Assembly: GCF_000586475.1 (NCBI RefSeq) | Contig: NZ_BAWJ01000010.1 | Location: forward strand, 62,001-126,000 | Direction: 5' to 3' | DNA length: 64,000 nt | Source of the DNA: Psychrobacter sp. JCM 18903 | GTDB taxonomy: Bacteria > Pseudomonadota > Gammaproteobacteria > Pseudomonadales > Moraxellaceae | In this document: piece after piece, positions 1 through 9,275 of the stretch | Position numbering within the stretch: the first letter of the stretch is position 1 | How the letters are laid out: every line of letters starts with the position of its first letter | Program-made: the position numbers and the translations under genes | Notes under the pieces: model-generated | The model's input: only the letters and a program-made list of their open reading frames with translations | Told to the model about the DNA's origin: nothing | Database searches by the model: none

Positions 1-176
1 AATACATACCATGATTGACTAGCAAACCACCAAGACAACAACAAAAATGGATAAGGCAAAATAATGTTGTAAGCGATTTGAGCGCGCGTTAACTGGCGCA
101 AATCCTGCCACTCGACTGCAGCAATAGCCTTTTTAATGGCTGGCTCTTTATTAGTGTGTGTCTGATTGACTGTCAT
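1..176 (-). CDS. Membrane protein, N-terminal part only (runs off the window)
   Basis: An ATG at 174-176 on the minus strand opens a frame that stays open to base 1, giving 58 residues. It has a charged start, the stretch EWQDLRQLTRAQ, then a hydrophobic aromatic segment (YNIILPYPFLLLSWWFA) that looks like a first membrane helix. The style recalls the N-terminus of a fatty-acid desaturase, but the histidine boxes that would prove it lie outside the window. It follows the GbsR-type regulator on the same strand, and a palindrome matching one upstream of the regulator lies about 97 bases before its start, so it is the likely regulated target. Confidence 0.5.
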   Translation of the reverse strand, partial: MTVNQTHTNKEPAIKKAIAAVEWQDLRQLTRAQIAYNIILPYPFLLLSWWFASQSWYV

Positions 177-272
177 TTTACACATCCATTTGTCATTGCT
201 ATTTTTGGTTGCTGCTATTTTATAGAAACTTATCTCACTTAAACTTAACTGGCTTTTATAGTTATTACATAT

Positions 273-292
273 ATTTCTGTCAAAACAGAAAT
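273..292. promoter_or_regulatory. Palindromic operator candidate, upstream of the membrane-protein gene
   Basis: ATTTCTGTCAAAACAGAAAT is a near-perfect inverted repeat (ATTTCTGT, four-base centre, ACAGAAAT). It lies between the regulator stop and the start of the downstream gene. A partner sharing the left half, the centre and the outer right half lies at 916-935 before the regulator itself. This is the expected pattern for a dimeric winged-helix regulator acting on itself and its neighbour. Confidence 0.6.
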
Positions 293-332
293 TATATTGC
301 AAATTTTTTATTTTAAATTACACCGCTAACTA

Positions 333-851
333 TTAACGTAAGACCTTTTTAATACTAGCGCCCAGTTTTAGGACTTTTTTGAGGATGCTTGTGGGCAGTT
401 TAAGCATCTCAGATGACCATGTGGTTAGGGTACTAACGAATTCTTGGGTATCACGAATACGTGACTTTACCTCATTATTTTCATGTTCAAATTCAGGACT
501 GTCCATCAATTCTTGTAAGAACTGTACTGTTGGCTCAAGCTCACGCTTTTGTCGTTCAACCACGATGATGCGTGCCAGCTCCCAAACATCAGTATTGGTT
601 GTGAAGTGATCGCGACGATTACCCAATATAGAAACCTTTTGTACCAAGCCCCAATGCTGCAACTCTTTAATACTGTTTGAGACGTTAGAGCGAGCAACAC
701 CAAGTGTGTCGGTAATTTCTTCAGCATTTAATGGCTTACCAATGATGAATAACAACGCATGAATCTGTGACATGGTGCGATTGACGCCCCACTGCGAGCC
801 CATTTCACCCCAATGTAAGATAAATTTTTCGGTCACAGGATTCAGTTTCAT
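333..851 (-). CDS. GbsR/MarR-family transcriptional regulator
   Basis: 172 residues, a usual size for GbsR-type regulators. The N-terminal half holds a winged helix-turn-helix: SQIHALLFIIGKPLNAEEI followed by the recognition-helix region LGVARSNVSNSIKELQHWGLV, and a wing with GNRRDHF. The C-terminal half is helical and basic at its end (ILKKVLKLGASIKKVLR). The family represses neighbouring genes, often in osmoprotectant or lipid metabolism; the ligand here is unknown. Palindromes at 916-935 (65 bases upstream of its own start) and 273-292 (upstream of the next gene) support autoregulation plus control of the neighbour. That regulatory link is inference. Confidence 0.8.
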   Translation of the reverse strand: MKLNPVTEKFILHWGEMGSQWGVNRTMSQIHALLFIIGKPLNAEEITDTLGVARSNVSNSIKELQHWGLVQKVSILGNRRDHFTTNTDVWELARIIVVERQKRELEPTVQFLQELMDSPEFEHENNEVKSRIRDTQEFVSTLTTWSSEMLKLPTSILKKVLKLGASIKKVLR

Positions 852-915
852 GATTAATCTGCACTCTATTTTATAAGTTTTGGTTATTTATTGACTTATC
901 TTGCGCTATTCTTTT

Positions 916-935
916 ATTTCTGTCAATAGTGAAAT
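916..935. promoter_or_regulatory. Palindromic operator candidate, upstream of the GbsR-type regulator
   Basis: ATTTCTGTCAATAGTGAAAT shares its first 11 bases and its GAAAT end with the palindrome at 273-292. It sits 65 bases before the regulator start, in the promoter region, consistent with autorepression. Confidence 0.5.
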
Positions 936-973
936 CAACAGATAACACTCATCACTTGGTTGACTGTCATGCG

Positions 974-1603
974 CTAACGAATCACTAAACCCGTGGTTGC
1001 GTCACGAATTTGGCTCGGTAAAGTATAGCCTAATGTTTCAGCCTGCAAGTAGCTGATTTGCTCGCCAAAATACCCATACGCATCAGTGAAAGTCATAGCA
1101 GGCGGTTGCCCTGATGGATTACAGCTTGTGGAAACCAATAGTCCAAATGGGTTTTGAACGTCGACCAGTTGTTGGCACAATTGACGAATCATAGGATGCG
1201 CAATAACTCTAACCGCCACTGTTTGATGCTGCCCCGTGATCCAAGGAGGGATAGTCGTTTCAAGTGTCTGAGGGATAGGCAGTAGCCATGTATGGGCTTG
1301 CTTACCTTGTAGCTCTATACTGTCAGTATCTGCCTGCCAACTCTTGATGATTTGTTGGCGCAGACCTTCTTCTAAAGGCTCTAGTAACGGCATTAAACGC
1401 TCAGCGCTGTCAGTAATGACGATCATGCCTTTGGCTTGTGGACGCTGTTTAATGGATAAAATACATTGAACGGCTGCTTCGTCATAAGCGTCACAACCAA
1501 TACCCCAAACGCTTTCGGTGGGATAAGCAAGTAGCTGTCCTTCTTTAAGCCATTTGGCAGCTTGAATGACAGAGTCAGTAGTAAAAGATGTGTATTTTTC
1601 CAT
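974..1603 (-). CDS. tsaC: L-threonylcarbamoyladenylate synthase TsaC (YrdC/Sua5 family)
   Basis: Makes threonylcarbamoyl-AMP from threonine, bicarbonate and ATP, the first step of t6A37 modification of ANN-decoding tRNAs. The 209-residue length fits short TsaC rather than long Sua5. Visible family motifs are the KEGQLLAYPTESVWGIGCDA substrate loop, the SIKQRP segment, and STSCNPSGQPP near the C-terminus. It is the distal gene of a minus-strand LysM - dprA - tsaC set, the usual gammaproteobacterial order, although here a MITE-like insertion separates it from dprA. Confidence 0.93.
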   Translation of the reverse strand: MEKYTSFTTDSVIQAAKWLKEGQLLAYPTESVWGIGCDAYDEAAVQCILSIKQRPQAKGMIVITDSAERLMPLLEPLEEGLRQQIIKSWQADTDSIELQGKQAHTWLLPIPQTLETTIPPWITGQHQTVAVRVIAHPMIRQLCQQLVDVQNPFGLLVSTSCNPSGQPPAMTFTDAYGYFGEQISYLQAETLGYTLPSQIRDATTGLVIR

Positions 1604-1705
1604 GGCTTGAAGGCTTCAAAAAGGTAGAAATTTAAGCACTCATCATAACATAAGACTAAGAAAAATTAGGGCAGCGAAGTTTAAAGCGACCTTATTAGCA
1701 GCTAC

Positions 1706-1881
1706 CTAGGGCGTGTCATCAATTAGCACATTAGTACGTTTAGTGGTCTTAAAATGGCTAAATTTTTCTAAACATCGTCAGAAATTTTGTCAATATGTTC
1801 ATATTAACGGCAATTTCTTCCTTGTTTATCTACAATTTTTCTCATTTTAAGCCTCACAATCTAATTGATGACACGCCCTAG
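1706..1881. mobile_element. MITE-like element with perfect 21-bp terminal inverted repeats
   Basis: The left end 1706-1726 and right end 1861-1881 are exact reverse complements, with core GGGCGTGTCATCAATTAG. A second, imperfect inverted pair lies further in (CTTAAAATG near 1749 and CATTTTAAG near 1844). The outermost CTAG at both edges may be a target-site duplication rather than element sequence. The about 170-bp AT-rich interior has no coding frame. The terminal repeat and size suggest a non-autonomous element mobilised by an IS5-type transposase elsewhere in the genome; that family assignment is inference. Confidence 0.8.
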
Positions 1882-1947
1882 ATTGTACTGTCGTCAATCA
1901 CTTGGCAGTAGATAGGTGAAAAGCCTAAAGCGATAGAAAGTACAATT

Positions 1948-3189
1948 TTAGACGCGCAAATACCGTCCGCCTTGCACACTAATGATGCCTAATAATTCAA
2001 GCTCCATTAACTGTCCAATCAGCTGCGGTGTGGCAAGTTTGGTAGCGATAATCAGAGCATCTAAATCCTGCCCGTGCCAATCAAGCTGCTCATACACAAG
2101 CATCAAATGCTCTGGTACGACGATAGCACTGGGAGAAGGTTTAATATTGGATGATGCTAGCTTGCCAGTATTTGCAGTAGAACTGCTATCGTTTTCTAAA
2201 GGGTTTTCTGTCTGACTACGATTCAATGTAGATAAGACATTTGATTGAAATGAATGACTGTTATATGGCAACTGACTATTGATATCCTCTAGCACTTGCT
2301 GCGGATGATAAATTAAAGTCGCACCTTCACGTATCAGGTGATGACAGCCTTCTGCATTGCTATTATCAATATGACTTGGAATGGCAAAAACTTGCTTACC
2401 CTGCTCCGAGGTTAAACGCGCGGTAATCAGCGAACCACTCTGAATGGTCGCCTCCGTCACAATCGTTGCTAAGCTCAATCCAGCGACCAAACGATTACGC
2501 CGTGGAAACGTATGCTTATGTGGCATTGTATGCGGCAATAGCTCACTAATAATACAGCCGCCTTGCTCAATTATTTGGGCAAACAATTTATCATGATGAT
2601 TGGGATAATTGACCTCAATACCCGTACCCATTACCCCAATCGTTCGACCTTGATATTCAGCGTCTGCCTGTGCTAAAGCGCCTAGATGTGCGCGCTTATC
2701 GACACCCATGGCAAGACCACTGGTGATGATATAACCAGCTTGCGCCAAATATTGTGCGATATCAAAGGTGATTTTTTGGGCATGGGCAGTGGGTTTTCGG
2801 CTACCGACGATCGCGATTTGCGCTTGACGCAAACGCGATTTATTGCCTCGGTAAAATAATAAAGGCGGTGGGTCATAGATTTGCGAGAGCTGGGCGGGAT
2901 AATCAGGCTGGTCAGCAAATAGCAGACCGTAGCGCCCTTCGATGAGCGCTTGCTGTATTTTATCGATACTGGCTTGCGTTTGCTCTGTCTGTTCATGACG
3001 GGCAAGATGGCTATGATGAATACCCAATTGCCGCCAAGCATCTACTTTGGCGTACCAAGCAAGCTCTGCTGTGCCAAAAGAAGTAATGAGCTTATGATAA
3101 GCAGATAATGATGCATTCACCTCAGTCCACAGCGCCAGTACTGCGCGCTGCTCATCTGATAAAGAAGAAGTAACTGCCATCATAATCAT
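1948..3189 (-). CDS. dprA: DNA-processing protein DprA (Smf)
   Basis: 413 residues. DprA loads RecA on incoming single-stranded DNA during natural transformation. The central Rossmann-like domain shows the family motifs: GSRKPTAHA, TSGLAMGVDKRAH, GRTIGVMGTGIEVNYPNHH, SELLPHTMPHKHTFPRRNR, VTEATIQSGSLITAR and AIPSHIDNSNAEGCHHLIREGA. A variable linker rich in Ser and Asn follows, then a C-terminal winged-helix (DLDALIIATKLATPQLIGQLMELELLG). It is the middle gene of the LysM - dprA - tsaC set. Natural competence is common in Moraxellaceae, so a functional role is expected. Confidence 0.95.
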   Translation of the reverse strand: MIMMAVTSSLSDEQRAVLALWTEVNASLSAYHKLITSFGTAELAWYAKVDAWRQLGIHHSHLARHEQTEQTQASIDKIQQALIEGRYGLLFADQPDYPAQLSQIYDPPPLLFYRGNKSRLRQAQIAIVGSRKPTAHAQKITFDIAQYLAQAGYIITSGLAMGVDKRAHLGALAQADAEYQGRTIGVMGTGIEVNYPNHHDKLFAQIIEQGGCIISELLPHTMPHKHTFPRRNRLVAGLSLATIVTEATIQSGSLITARLTSEQGKQVFAIPSHIDNSNAEGCHHLIREGATLIYHPQQVLEDINSQLPYNSHSFQSNVLSTLNRSQTENPLENDSSSTANTGKLASSNIKPSPSAIVVPEHLMLVYEQLDWHGQDLDALIIATKLATPQLIGQLMELELLGIISVQGGRYLRV

Positions 3190-3259
3190 CTAGCTCGTAT
3201 ATGCTAAGTTAGTATATCCCGTCCAAAAATAAGCATGTTCTCACTTATAGTGTACTCAT

Positions 3260-4355
3260 TTATAGATATGGCGGTGGCAACAGCTGATCGCCGACGTTTA
3301 ATGGTAGCTCTGAATCAAGCACATAAGCATAGCTAATATTATCGAAAGTATTGAATACCATGACCATACCGCTTGGCTCATTTGGTAAGCGTACTGGCGT
3401 GTCATTGTCTTTGGTATCGCGGATTAAGGCCCCTTTTTGATAGACAGTCAATACATCACCAGGCTTAGCACCATGGTACTACCTAAGTTGATAGCAACGA
3501 CACTACCCTTCGCCGCTGAGCTGATTGAGTCCATGACTCGGACAATCATGCCACCACGACTGACAATTGCAGGGGCTGGATAAAACACAGGTGGAATAGA
3601 GTTATTCAACTCAACGAATACGCGATCACCTTCACGTACTTCTTTGTCGTAACTGTCGGTGAGCTGCAAACTGCTGACGCCGTTGGTTTCTGTCGAAGTA
3701 ACCAAACCCGTCGCAACTTGCGTGACCTCTAAACCGATAACTTCTTGGGTTTTTGGCTCAACATATAGTTCTCCTTCACGGTAGATACCATAACGCTGAC
3801 CGACGATCAGTGGCACACCTTTGGCATACACTTTATCGCCGCTAGCGGTAATTAAGTTGCCTTTTTTAGAGCCAATATATAAGGCGTGGTATTAAAATCT
3901 TGTGGATTAACGATGACTGTCTTATCTAACCAGTGTTGAATAGCAGACCACGGAAGCGGTGGAATACTGTTGGCTGTCGAAGTGACTGAGACTGTGCTAG
4001 ATACCACGTTACCCGTTAACTGCTTTTCGACTCCAGCACAACCTTCGCCAGTATCAACACCAATTAAGGTTTTACCTTGAATCACACATAAGATAAGGAT
4101 GTCGTTAGGATAAATAAGATTGGGGTTTTTGATTTGCTTATTGGTTGCCCAGATTTCTTTCCAGCGCCACGGACTGTCTAAATAACGTCCTGATATGTCC
4201 CACAACGTATCGCCTTTTTTGACGATATAGCGATTGGGCGCATCCGCTTTGATGGCTGGTGGTGGATTGTTAGCGTGGGCAACACTCATTAGCATTGCAC
4301 TACTAAATGTCGTGATTAACAGTGCTTTTGCTATCGTTTTTAAGCTCATCTTCAT
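3260..4355 (-). CDS. LysM-domain secreted protein upstream of dprA (two apparent frameshifts)
   Basis: Start chosen at MKMSLKTIAK, which gives a clean signal peptide ending SVAHA; the frame extends upstream to 4403 without a better start. A LysM repeat (YIVKKGDTLWDISGRYL...NPNLIYPNDIL) follows, then a long C-terminal region seen in the LysM protein that usually precedes dprA. The frame breaks near 3885 (ILALKKAT where ILGSKKGNLITASGDK is expected) and near 3475 (TMVLSLV where TMGAKPGDVLTVYQ is expected). Each is healed by adding one G. The gene is probably intact in the organism. Role: cell-envelope, peptidoglycan-binding; exact function unknown. Confidence 0.8.
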
Positions 4356-4727
4356 TGTTATATCCACAATATGTACCGCTGTTGTCGCCACAATTAGTAC
4401 CATTTAGATCTATTACTTAACCTTAATCTTTGACTGTCATTAAAATAGTGACAAGCAATAAGGGTCGTAAAGGGACTTAACCGTACGATTATCATGACGC
4501 TTATAGGGCAGCTGTTCAGTGTAATTGGCTGGTATGATTACTAAAAAAGCGTCTAGCAAAATGATGAGTCGCCGACGCTGTTTCTAATATTACAATTATA
4601 TCTACCATAACACAATCATAAACACTTTATTACAATGGCGTAACTTTTATATGAATATTATTTCTATATTTCCTCATTGAAATTTATAGAGTTCCTCATG
4701 AAAATAAGTATTAAAATCCACTCTGAT
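4356..4727. other. Intergenic region upstream of the LysM gene
   Basis: About 370 bases between the thrC stop and the LysM start, both on the minus strand. It must carry the LysM-dprA promoter and the thrC 3' end. It is AT-rich. I see no clear hairpin terminator, RNA gene or coding frame. Confidence 0.4.
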
Positions 4728-6149
4728 TTATGCTGGATTTGGTATCACATGCTGACGAATTTGCTCAGCGACCAATTCGGCATCATTATCAAGCACCACC
4801 ACATGCTGCGGTAAGTTCTCCAAGCCTTCGGTATGGGCTGGGCGTGCGATTCCTATTTGACCTATCGCTTCAACGATAGTATCTGCAAATTTCACTGGTA
4901 GCGCGGTCTCAGCACAAACAATGATCTCGCCTTCGCGCTGTAGCTCTTTGGCAACCTTGATACCATCAGCAGTATGCGGATCGACCAATTCACCATACTG
5001 CTCATAAAGTGTTTTGATAGTGTCGAGACGGTCGGCATGAGTAGATTTACCCGCAGCAAAACCGTAGCGAGTGTTGACCGCCTCCATTAGGTCAGACAAA
5101 TCAAAGCCTTGACCAGATTTCACCCCTTCAAATAACTCATGAACGCGGGCGCTGTCTTTATCTAATAAGAGATAAACAAAACGCTCAAAGTTAGAGGCTT
5201 TAGAGATATCCATCGATGGGCTTGAAGTGATATAAGTTTTATCAGTCGGACGCGGCTGATAAGCACCTTGATTAAAGAAGTCGTTAAGCACGTCGTTTTC
5301 GTTGGTTGCGACGATTAGACGATCAACTGGCAGCCCCATTTCACGTGCAATGTGACCGGCACAAATATTACCAAAGTTGCCTGATGGCACGCTAAAACTG
5401 ACTTTTTCATCGTTGCTTGTAGTGACCGCAAAATAGGCTTTAAAGTAATAAACAATCTGCGCTAGGATACGACCCCAGTTAATAGAATTAACCGTACCTA
5501 AATTATAAGCCGCTTTAAACTCAGCATCTTGCTGTAGGGCTTTGACGATGTCTTGGCAATCATCAAACATGCCGTCGATGGCAATATTATGGATGTTTTT
5601 ATCAGTCAAACTATACATTTGCGCACGCTGGAATTCACTCATTTTGCCATGCGGTGACAGCATAAAGACTTCGATATTTTCTTTACCACGCAAAGCATAT
5701 TCTGCCGCACTACCTGTATCCCCACTGGTGGCACCAATGATGGTAATACGCGCGTCTTTTCTTTTAAGCACATATTCGAAAGCATTACCCAAAAACTGCA
5801 TGGCAACATCTTTAAACGCTAACGTCGGACCGTTTGATAATCCTAGAATATATAAATTGTCTTCAAGCTTACGGACAGGAACAATCTCATCAGAGCCAAA
5901 TACCTCAGCGGTATAAGTGCGCTTAATAATGTCTTGCAAATCAGCCACAGGAATATCAGTCGCAAAGCGCTGCATAATCGCCATCGCCAGCTGTGGATAG
6001 CTTAGCGTGCGCCACTCAGTAAGCGTCGCACTATCAATATTCGGATAGTGCTCAGGCAACATCAAACCACCGTCTGGGGCAAGACCCATTAATAACACAT
6101 CACTAAAATCCATCGGCGCTGTCTGACCACGGGTACTGATATATTTCAT
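4728..6149 (-). CDS. thrC: Threonine synthase
   Basis: 473 residues, the usual size of the longer bacterial ThrC type. A PLP enzyme, it converts O-phosphohomoserine to threonine. Start MKYISTRGQTAPMDFSDVLLMGLAPDGGLMLPEHYP is the classic ThrC N-terminus. The PLP lysine lies in GPTLAFKDVAMQFLGN, the phosphate-binding loop in GATSGDTGSAAEYAL, and the VPSGNFGNICAGHIAREMGLP segment is also typical. It lies 41 bases after rsmB on the same strand. Confidence 0.95.
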   Translation of the reverse strand: MKYISTRGQTAPMDFSDVLLMGLAPDGGLMLPEHYPNIDSATLTEWRTLSYPQLAMAIMQRFATDIPVADLQDIIKRTYTAEVFGSDEIVPVRKLEDNLYILGLSNGPTLAFKDVAMQFLGNAFEYVLKRKDARITIIGATSGDTGSAAEYALRGKENIEVFMLSPHGKMSEFQRAQMYSLTDKNIHNIAIDGMFDDCQDIVKALQQDAEFKAAYNLGTVNSINWGRILAQIVYYFKAYFAVTTSNDEKVSFSVPSGNFGNICAGHIAREMGLPVDRLIVATNENDVLNDFFNQGAYQPRPTDKTYITSSPSMDISKASNFERFVYLLLDKDSARVHELFEGVKSGQGFDLSDLMEAVNTRYGFAAGKSTHADRLDTIKTLYEQYGELVDPHTADGIKVAKELQREGEIIVCAETALPVKFADTIVEAIGQIGIARPAHTEGLENLPQHVVVLDNDAELVAEQIRQHVIPNPA

Positions 6150-6190
6150 TAGATTGTCCTGTCTATAATGAGATTATTAGTTAAAACGGT

Positions 6191-7756
6191 TTATTCAGCA
6201 GTTTTTTGCAGCAAGGCATAATAAAAGCCATCGCCGCTCTCGCTATCTATTGGTAAGCACTGACGACCGATTGCTTGTTCGATACCCCAATTGCAATCGT
6301 CGCTAAATTCAACGGCTACTACATTATTATAGTGAGTCATGAAATCTTGCATCTGCTCGACGTTTTCTTGCTTTAGGATAGAGCAAGTGACGTATAAGAG
6401 GTAACCACCAACTTTAAGTTGTGGCCATAGATTATGCAAGATATCGGCTTGTAGCAATGCCGTTTGCTCAACGTCTTCTTCAGTACGCAAGATACTGATA
6501 TCAGGATGACGGCGGATTACGCCAGTCGCCGTACAAGGTGAGTCTAGTAATATAGCGTCAAATACGAGCTTGCTCTTTTTCTTACCCGCACCTTGCCATG
6601 TGGTCGCATCAGCACAGACAATATTAAGCTCAATATTTTTCTCAGCTTGCTGCAAGTCGTGCTGACTTAAATTCAAGCGCTGTAAATTAGTATGAATACG
6701 CTCGATACGCGGCGCTTCATTATCAATGGCAGTCAACTTCACTTTTGAAACCATAGAAACAGACTCGTCGCTTTGTTTCACGTGAAACAGCGAAGAGTCA
6801 TTTGAGCTAATTAATTCTAACCAATGAGCAAGCTTACCACCCGGCGCTGCACAAGCATCTAAAATGCGGATCTCGTTGTTGCTCGTATCCATATCGTCGT
6901 CTGCATCATCGTTTTTAACAGTCAGTTTATTAAGTAAAGCGTTATGGATAAGCGGTGCTGCAAGCTGAGCATGCATGTCTTGTACACTAGCAGCTCCTTC
7001 AGCGAATTGCGGTAAGGCATTGACTGCCGTGCTTTGATGTAGTCTAAGACCTTTGGTTAATATGCTATTAGATGTGGCTGCATCCGATGAGTTGGGTAAA
7101 TTAAAACCACTCGTTAGCTCAACCAAATCTGCTTCAACTTCAAATTCCACCAATGCTTGCTGATAATCCTCTACCGAGGTAACCGCTGTATTCACGCGTA
7201 AAAACATCGGTGCAGGTTGACGTAATCCTTGCATCAGATCGTCATACTGCTCACTCCAATCTTGCTTAATCTGATAGGCAAGCCAATTCGGTAAGCTGTG
7301 TTTTTTATCACATTTCTTACGGAACTTACTTGGGTTCTTAGCGACTTTACGCAAGATGGCATTGATTAAACCGGTCGCATGCGCAAATTCGATTTCTTTT
7401 GCTGCTTCAACCGTTTCATGAATCGCCGCATGGTCAGCCACTTGCAAATAGAGCAGCTGCGTCAAACCTACTTGAATCGTCGTACGTACTTCTTTTTCAT
7501 CAATCGAGTTATCAGCCAGACTATCGAGTAGGCGCTCAAGGGCATACCATTGACGCAACGTGGTGAGCAGTAACGCATGGGCAAAACCTTTATCACCATC
7601 ATGCAAACTGTTTAGTAGCGGATCAAGGACGCTTGCTAGCGATTGACCATTCTGAATCGCCAGTAAAGTGCGAATCACGCGGACGCGGACGCTACCATTC
7701 ATGATAAGGTTGCTTGACGGTTTGAGCTTATTGTTTCTTGGCGCAGTGCTTCTCAT
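6191..7756 (-). CDS. rsmB: 16S rRNA (cytosine-967-C5)-methyltransferase RsmB
   Basis: 521 residues, longer than most RsmB because of acidic inserts (around KNDDADDDMDTSNN). The N-terminal NusB-like domain (RVIRTLLAIQ...HATGLINAILRKV) is followed by an SAM-dependent methyltransferase with DACAAPGGKLAHWLEL, CADATTW, LLDSPCTATGVIRRHPDI (catalytic PC motif) and YVTCSILKQENVEQ (second catalytic Cys). It sits after fmt on the same strand, the conserved fmt-rsmB order. A perfect parS palindrome (6774-6789) lies inside the coding region within the variable insert. Confidence 0.93.
   Translation of the reverse strand: MRSTAPRNNKLKPSSNLIMNGSVRVRVIRTLLAIQNGQSLASVLDPLLNSLHDGDKGFAHALLLTTLRQWYALERLLDSLADNSIDEKEVRTTIQVGLTQLLYLQVADHAAIHETVEAAKEIEFAHATGLINAILRKVAKNPSKFRKKCDKKHSLPNWLAYQIKQDWSEQYDDLMQGLRQPAPMFLRVNTAVTSVEDYQQALVEFEVEADLVELTSGFNLPNSSDAATSNSILTKGLRLHQSTAVNALPQFAEGAASVQDMHAQLAAPLIHNALLNKLTVKNDDADDDMDTSNNEIRILDACAAPGGKLAHWLELISSNDSSLFHVKQSDESVSMVSKVKLTAIDNEAPRIERIHTNLQRLNLSQHDLQQAEKNIELNIVCADATTWQGAGKKKSKLVFDAILLDSPCTATGVIRRHPDISILRTEEDVEQTALLQADILHNLWPQLKVGGYLLYVTCSILKQENVEQMQDFMTHYNNVVAVEFSDDCNWGIEQAIGRQCLPIDSESGDGFYYALLQKTAE
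6774..6789. promoter_or_regulatory. parS centromere site (perfect consensus), inside rsmB
   Basis: TGTTTCACGTGAAACA is a perfect 16-bp palindrome identical to the widely conserved bacterial ParB-binding consensus. It lies about 13 kb from the origin gap, the farthest site of the cluster. Confidence 0.85.
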
Positions 7757-7875
7757 TAAATTGAATTTCCTTGACGCCTAATAGTTAGCGTCTGATAAAA
7801 GTTGGATTGTTTGGTATTAAATGACGAATATAAAAATAAATAAGGTTAAGCGGTATTAAACTGATTTAGGAGCAA

Positions 7876-8961
7876 TTATTTTGAGTCTGCTGTGAACTGG
7901 TCACCATCATTTAATTGATTACCATGGCAAATTTGTTCAGCGGTCATTGGCTTACCACCAGCAAACTGTAATTCGGTAATGGCTAAAGTACTGGCTTGCG
8001 GTTTTTCGACACCATTATCAATATTACTGTCATGACCACAAGCTACCAATATCGCTTTGCGTCCAACGCTGATGACTGTACCAGCAGGCTGATTGGTTTG
8101 CTGCGACGGATTCACAGGTAAGCTGGCTAAAATCTTGACACGCTGCCCTGCCAAAAAAGTATAAGCACCTGGCCATGGCGTCAAACCGCGAATTTGTCGT
8201 TCGATAATAGTCGCTGATTGTGTCCAGTCGATTTCACCTTCAGTTTTGACGAGTTTTTCAGCGTAATTGGCTTGACTGTCATCTTGAGCGATTGCTTGTG
8301 CTTGATAATGTGGCAAGTCCTTTAGCACGGTAATAATGGCCGTCGCCCCAAGCTCAGCCATTTTATCATGGAGGCTGGCAGCCGTATCATCAGCCTTAAT
8401 AGGAGCGCTGATTTTGTAAATCATATCACCTGTATCTAAGCCCTTATCCATCTGCATAATGGTAATGCCAGTCTCGCTATCACCCGCCAATAACGCGCGG
8501 TGAATAGGTGCTGCACCGCGCCAGCGTGGTAATAAGGACGCATGAATATTGAGGCAACCATAAGTCGGTGTGGTCAATACCCCAATCGGCAATATCAAGC
8601 CATAAGCCGCGACAATCATCACATCTGGCTGATAACTACGCAGAGTCTCACGTGCAATCAACCCTTCACTACTAGATTTTTTAAAGGTGAGAGGCTGCTC
8701 AACGGCAATATCATGCGCCAATGCGACTTGCTTTACTGCAGAGGCTGATAATTTTTGACCCCGTCCTGCCTTGCGATCAGGTTGCGTATACACAGCGACG
8801 ATGTCTATATTCAACGCTTCTTGCTGGCTGATAAGCGCCTCAAGACTAACCGCTGCAAACTCAGGAGTGCCAGCAAACGCAACTCTTAAGCGCTTACTAG
8901 ATGAGCAATCTTTCGTCGTAGATGGCATGGATAAATCGGAGGCAGAAGCAATTATAGTCAT
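7876..8961 (-). CDS. fmt: Methionyl-tRNA formyltransferase
   Basis: 361 residues. Formylates initiator Met-tRNA using 10-formyl-THF. The catalytic domain begins at RVAFAGTPEFAAVSLEAL, with YGLILPIGVLTTPTYGCLNIHASLLPRWRGAAPIHRALLAGD (catalytic Asn and His in CLNIHASLLP) and IMQMDKGLDTGDM. The C-terminal OB-like tRNA-binding domain follows (GLTPWPGAYTFL...). About 25 residues precede the usual start, so initiation could be at the internal Met of SMPSTTK. The partner gene def is not next to it here. Confidence 0.95.
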   Translation of the reverse strand: MTIIASASDLSMPSTTKDCSSSKRLRVAFAGTPEFAAVSLEALISQQEALNIDIVAVYTQPDRKAGRGQKLSASAVKQVALAHDIAVEQPLTFKKSSSEGLIARETLRSYQPDVMIVAAYGLILPIGVLTTPTYGCLNIHASLLPRWRGAAPIHRALLAGDSETGITIMQMDKGLDTGDMIYKISAPIKADDTAASLHDKMAELGATAIITVLKDLPHYQAQAIAQDDSQANYAEKLVKTEGEIDWTQSATIIERQIRGLTPWPGAYTFLAGQRVKILASLPVNPSQQTNQPAGTVISVGRKAILVACGHDSNIDNGVEKPQASTLAITELQFAGGKPMTAEQICHGNQLNDGDQFTADSK

Positions 8962-9275
8962 AAACAGGCATTATATAGTTGATTGACTCATTATAGGTGA
9001 GTTTACGATGTTGTGCCATGGTTGTAATAACGGTAATCGAGCGTTACCAATGATACGGTTTATCTTTATAATAGAAAGCAAGCAGGGCGCTCTTATTGAT
9101 GAGTTTATTTACAAAATAATGCGTGATTGAGCGATATTCCACTGCCATTCACCATTTTTTTCTAGATAATAGCGGTAAAACCGTAAAAGTTAAAACGACT
9201 TGAATAAACCAACTACTGTGCCCAACCGATTACTTACTCATTATGTTTCTTGTGTCGATATAGGACCACGCTTTC
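8962..9275. other. Intergenic region between divergent fmt and the sensor kinase
   Basis: About 310 bases that must hold both divergent promoters. No coding frame with a credible start, no terminator hairpin and no repeat was recognised. Confidence 0.4.
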
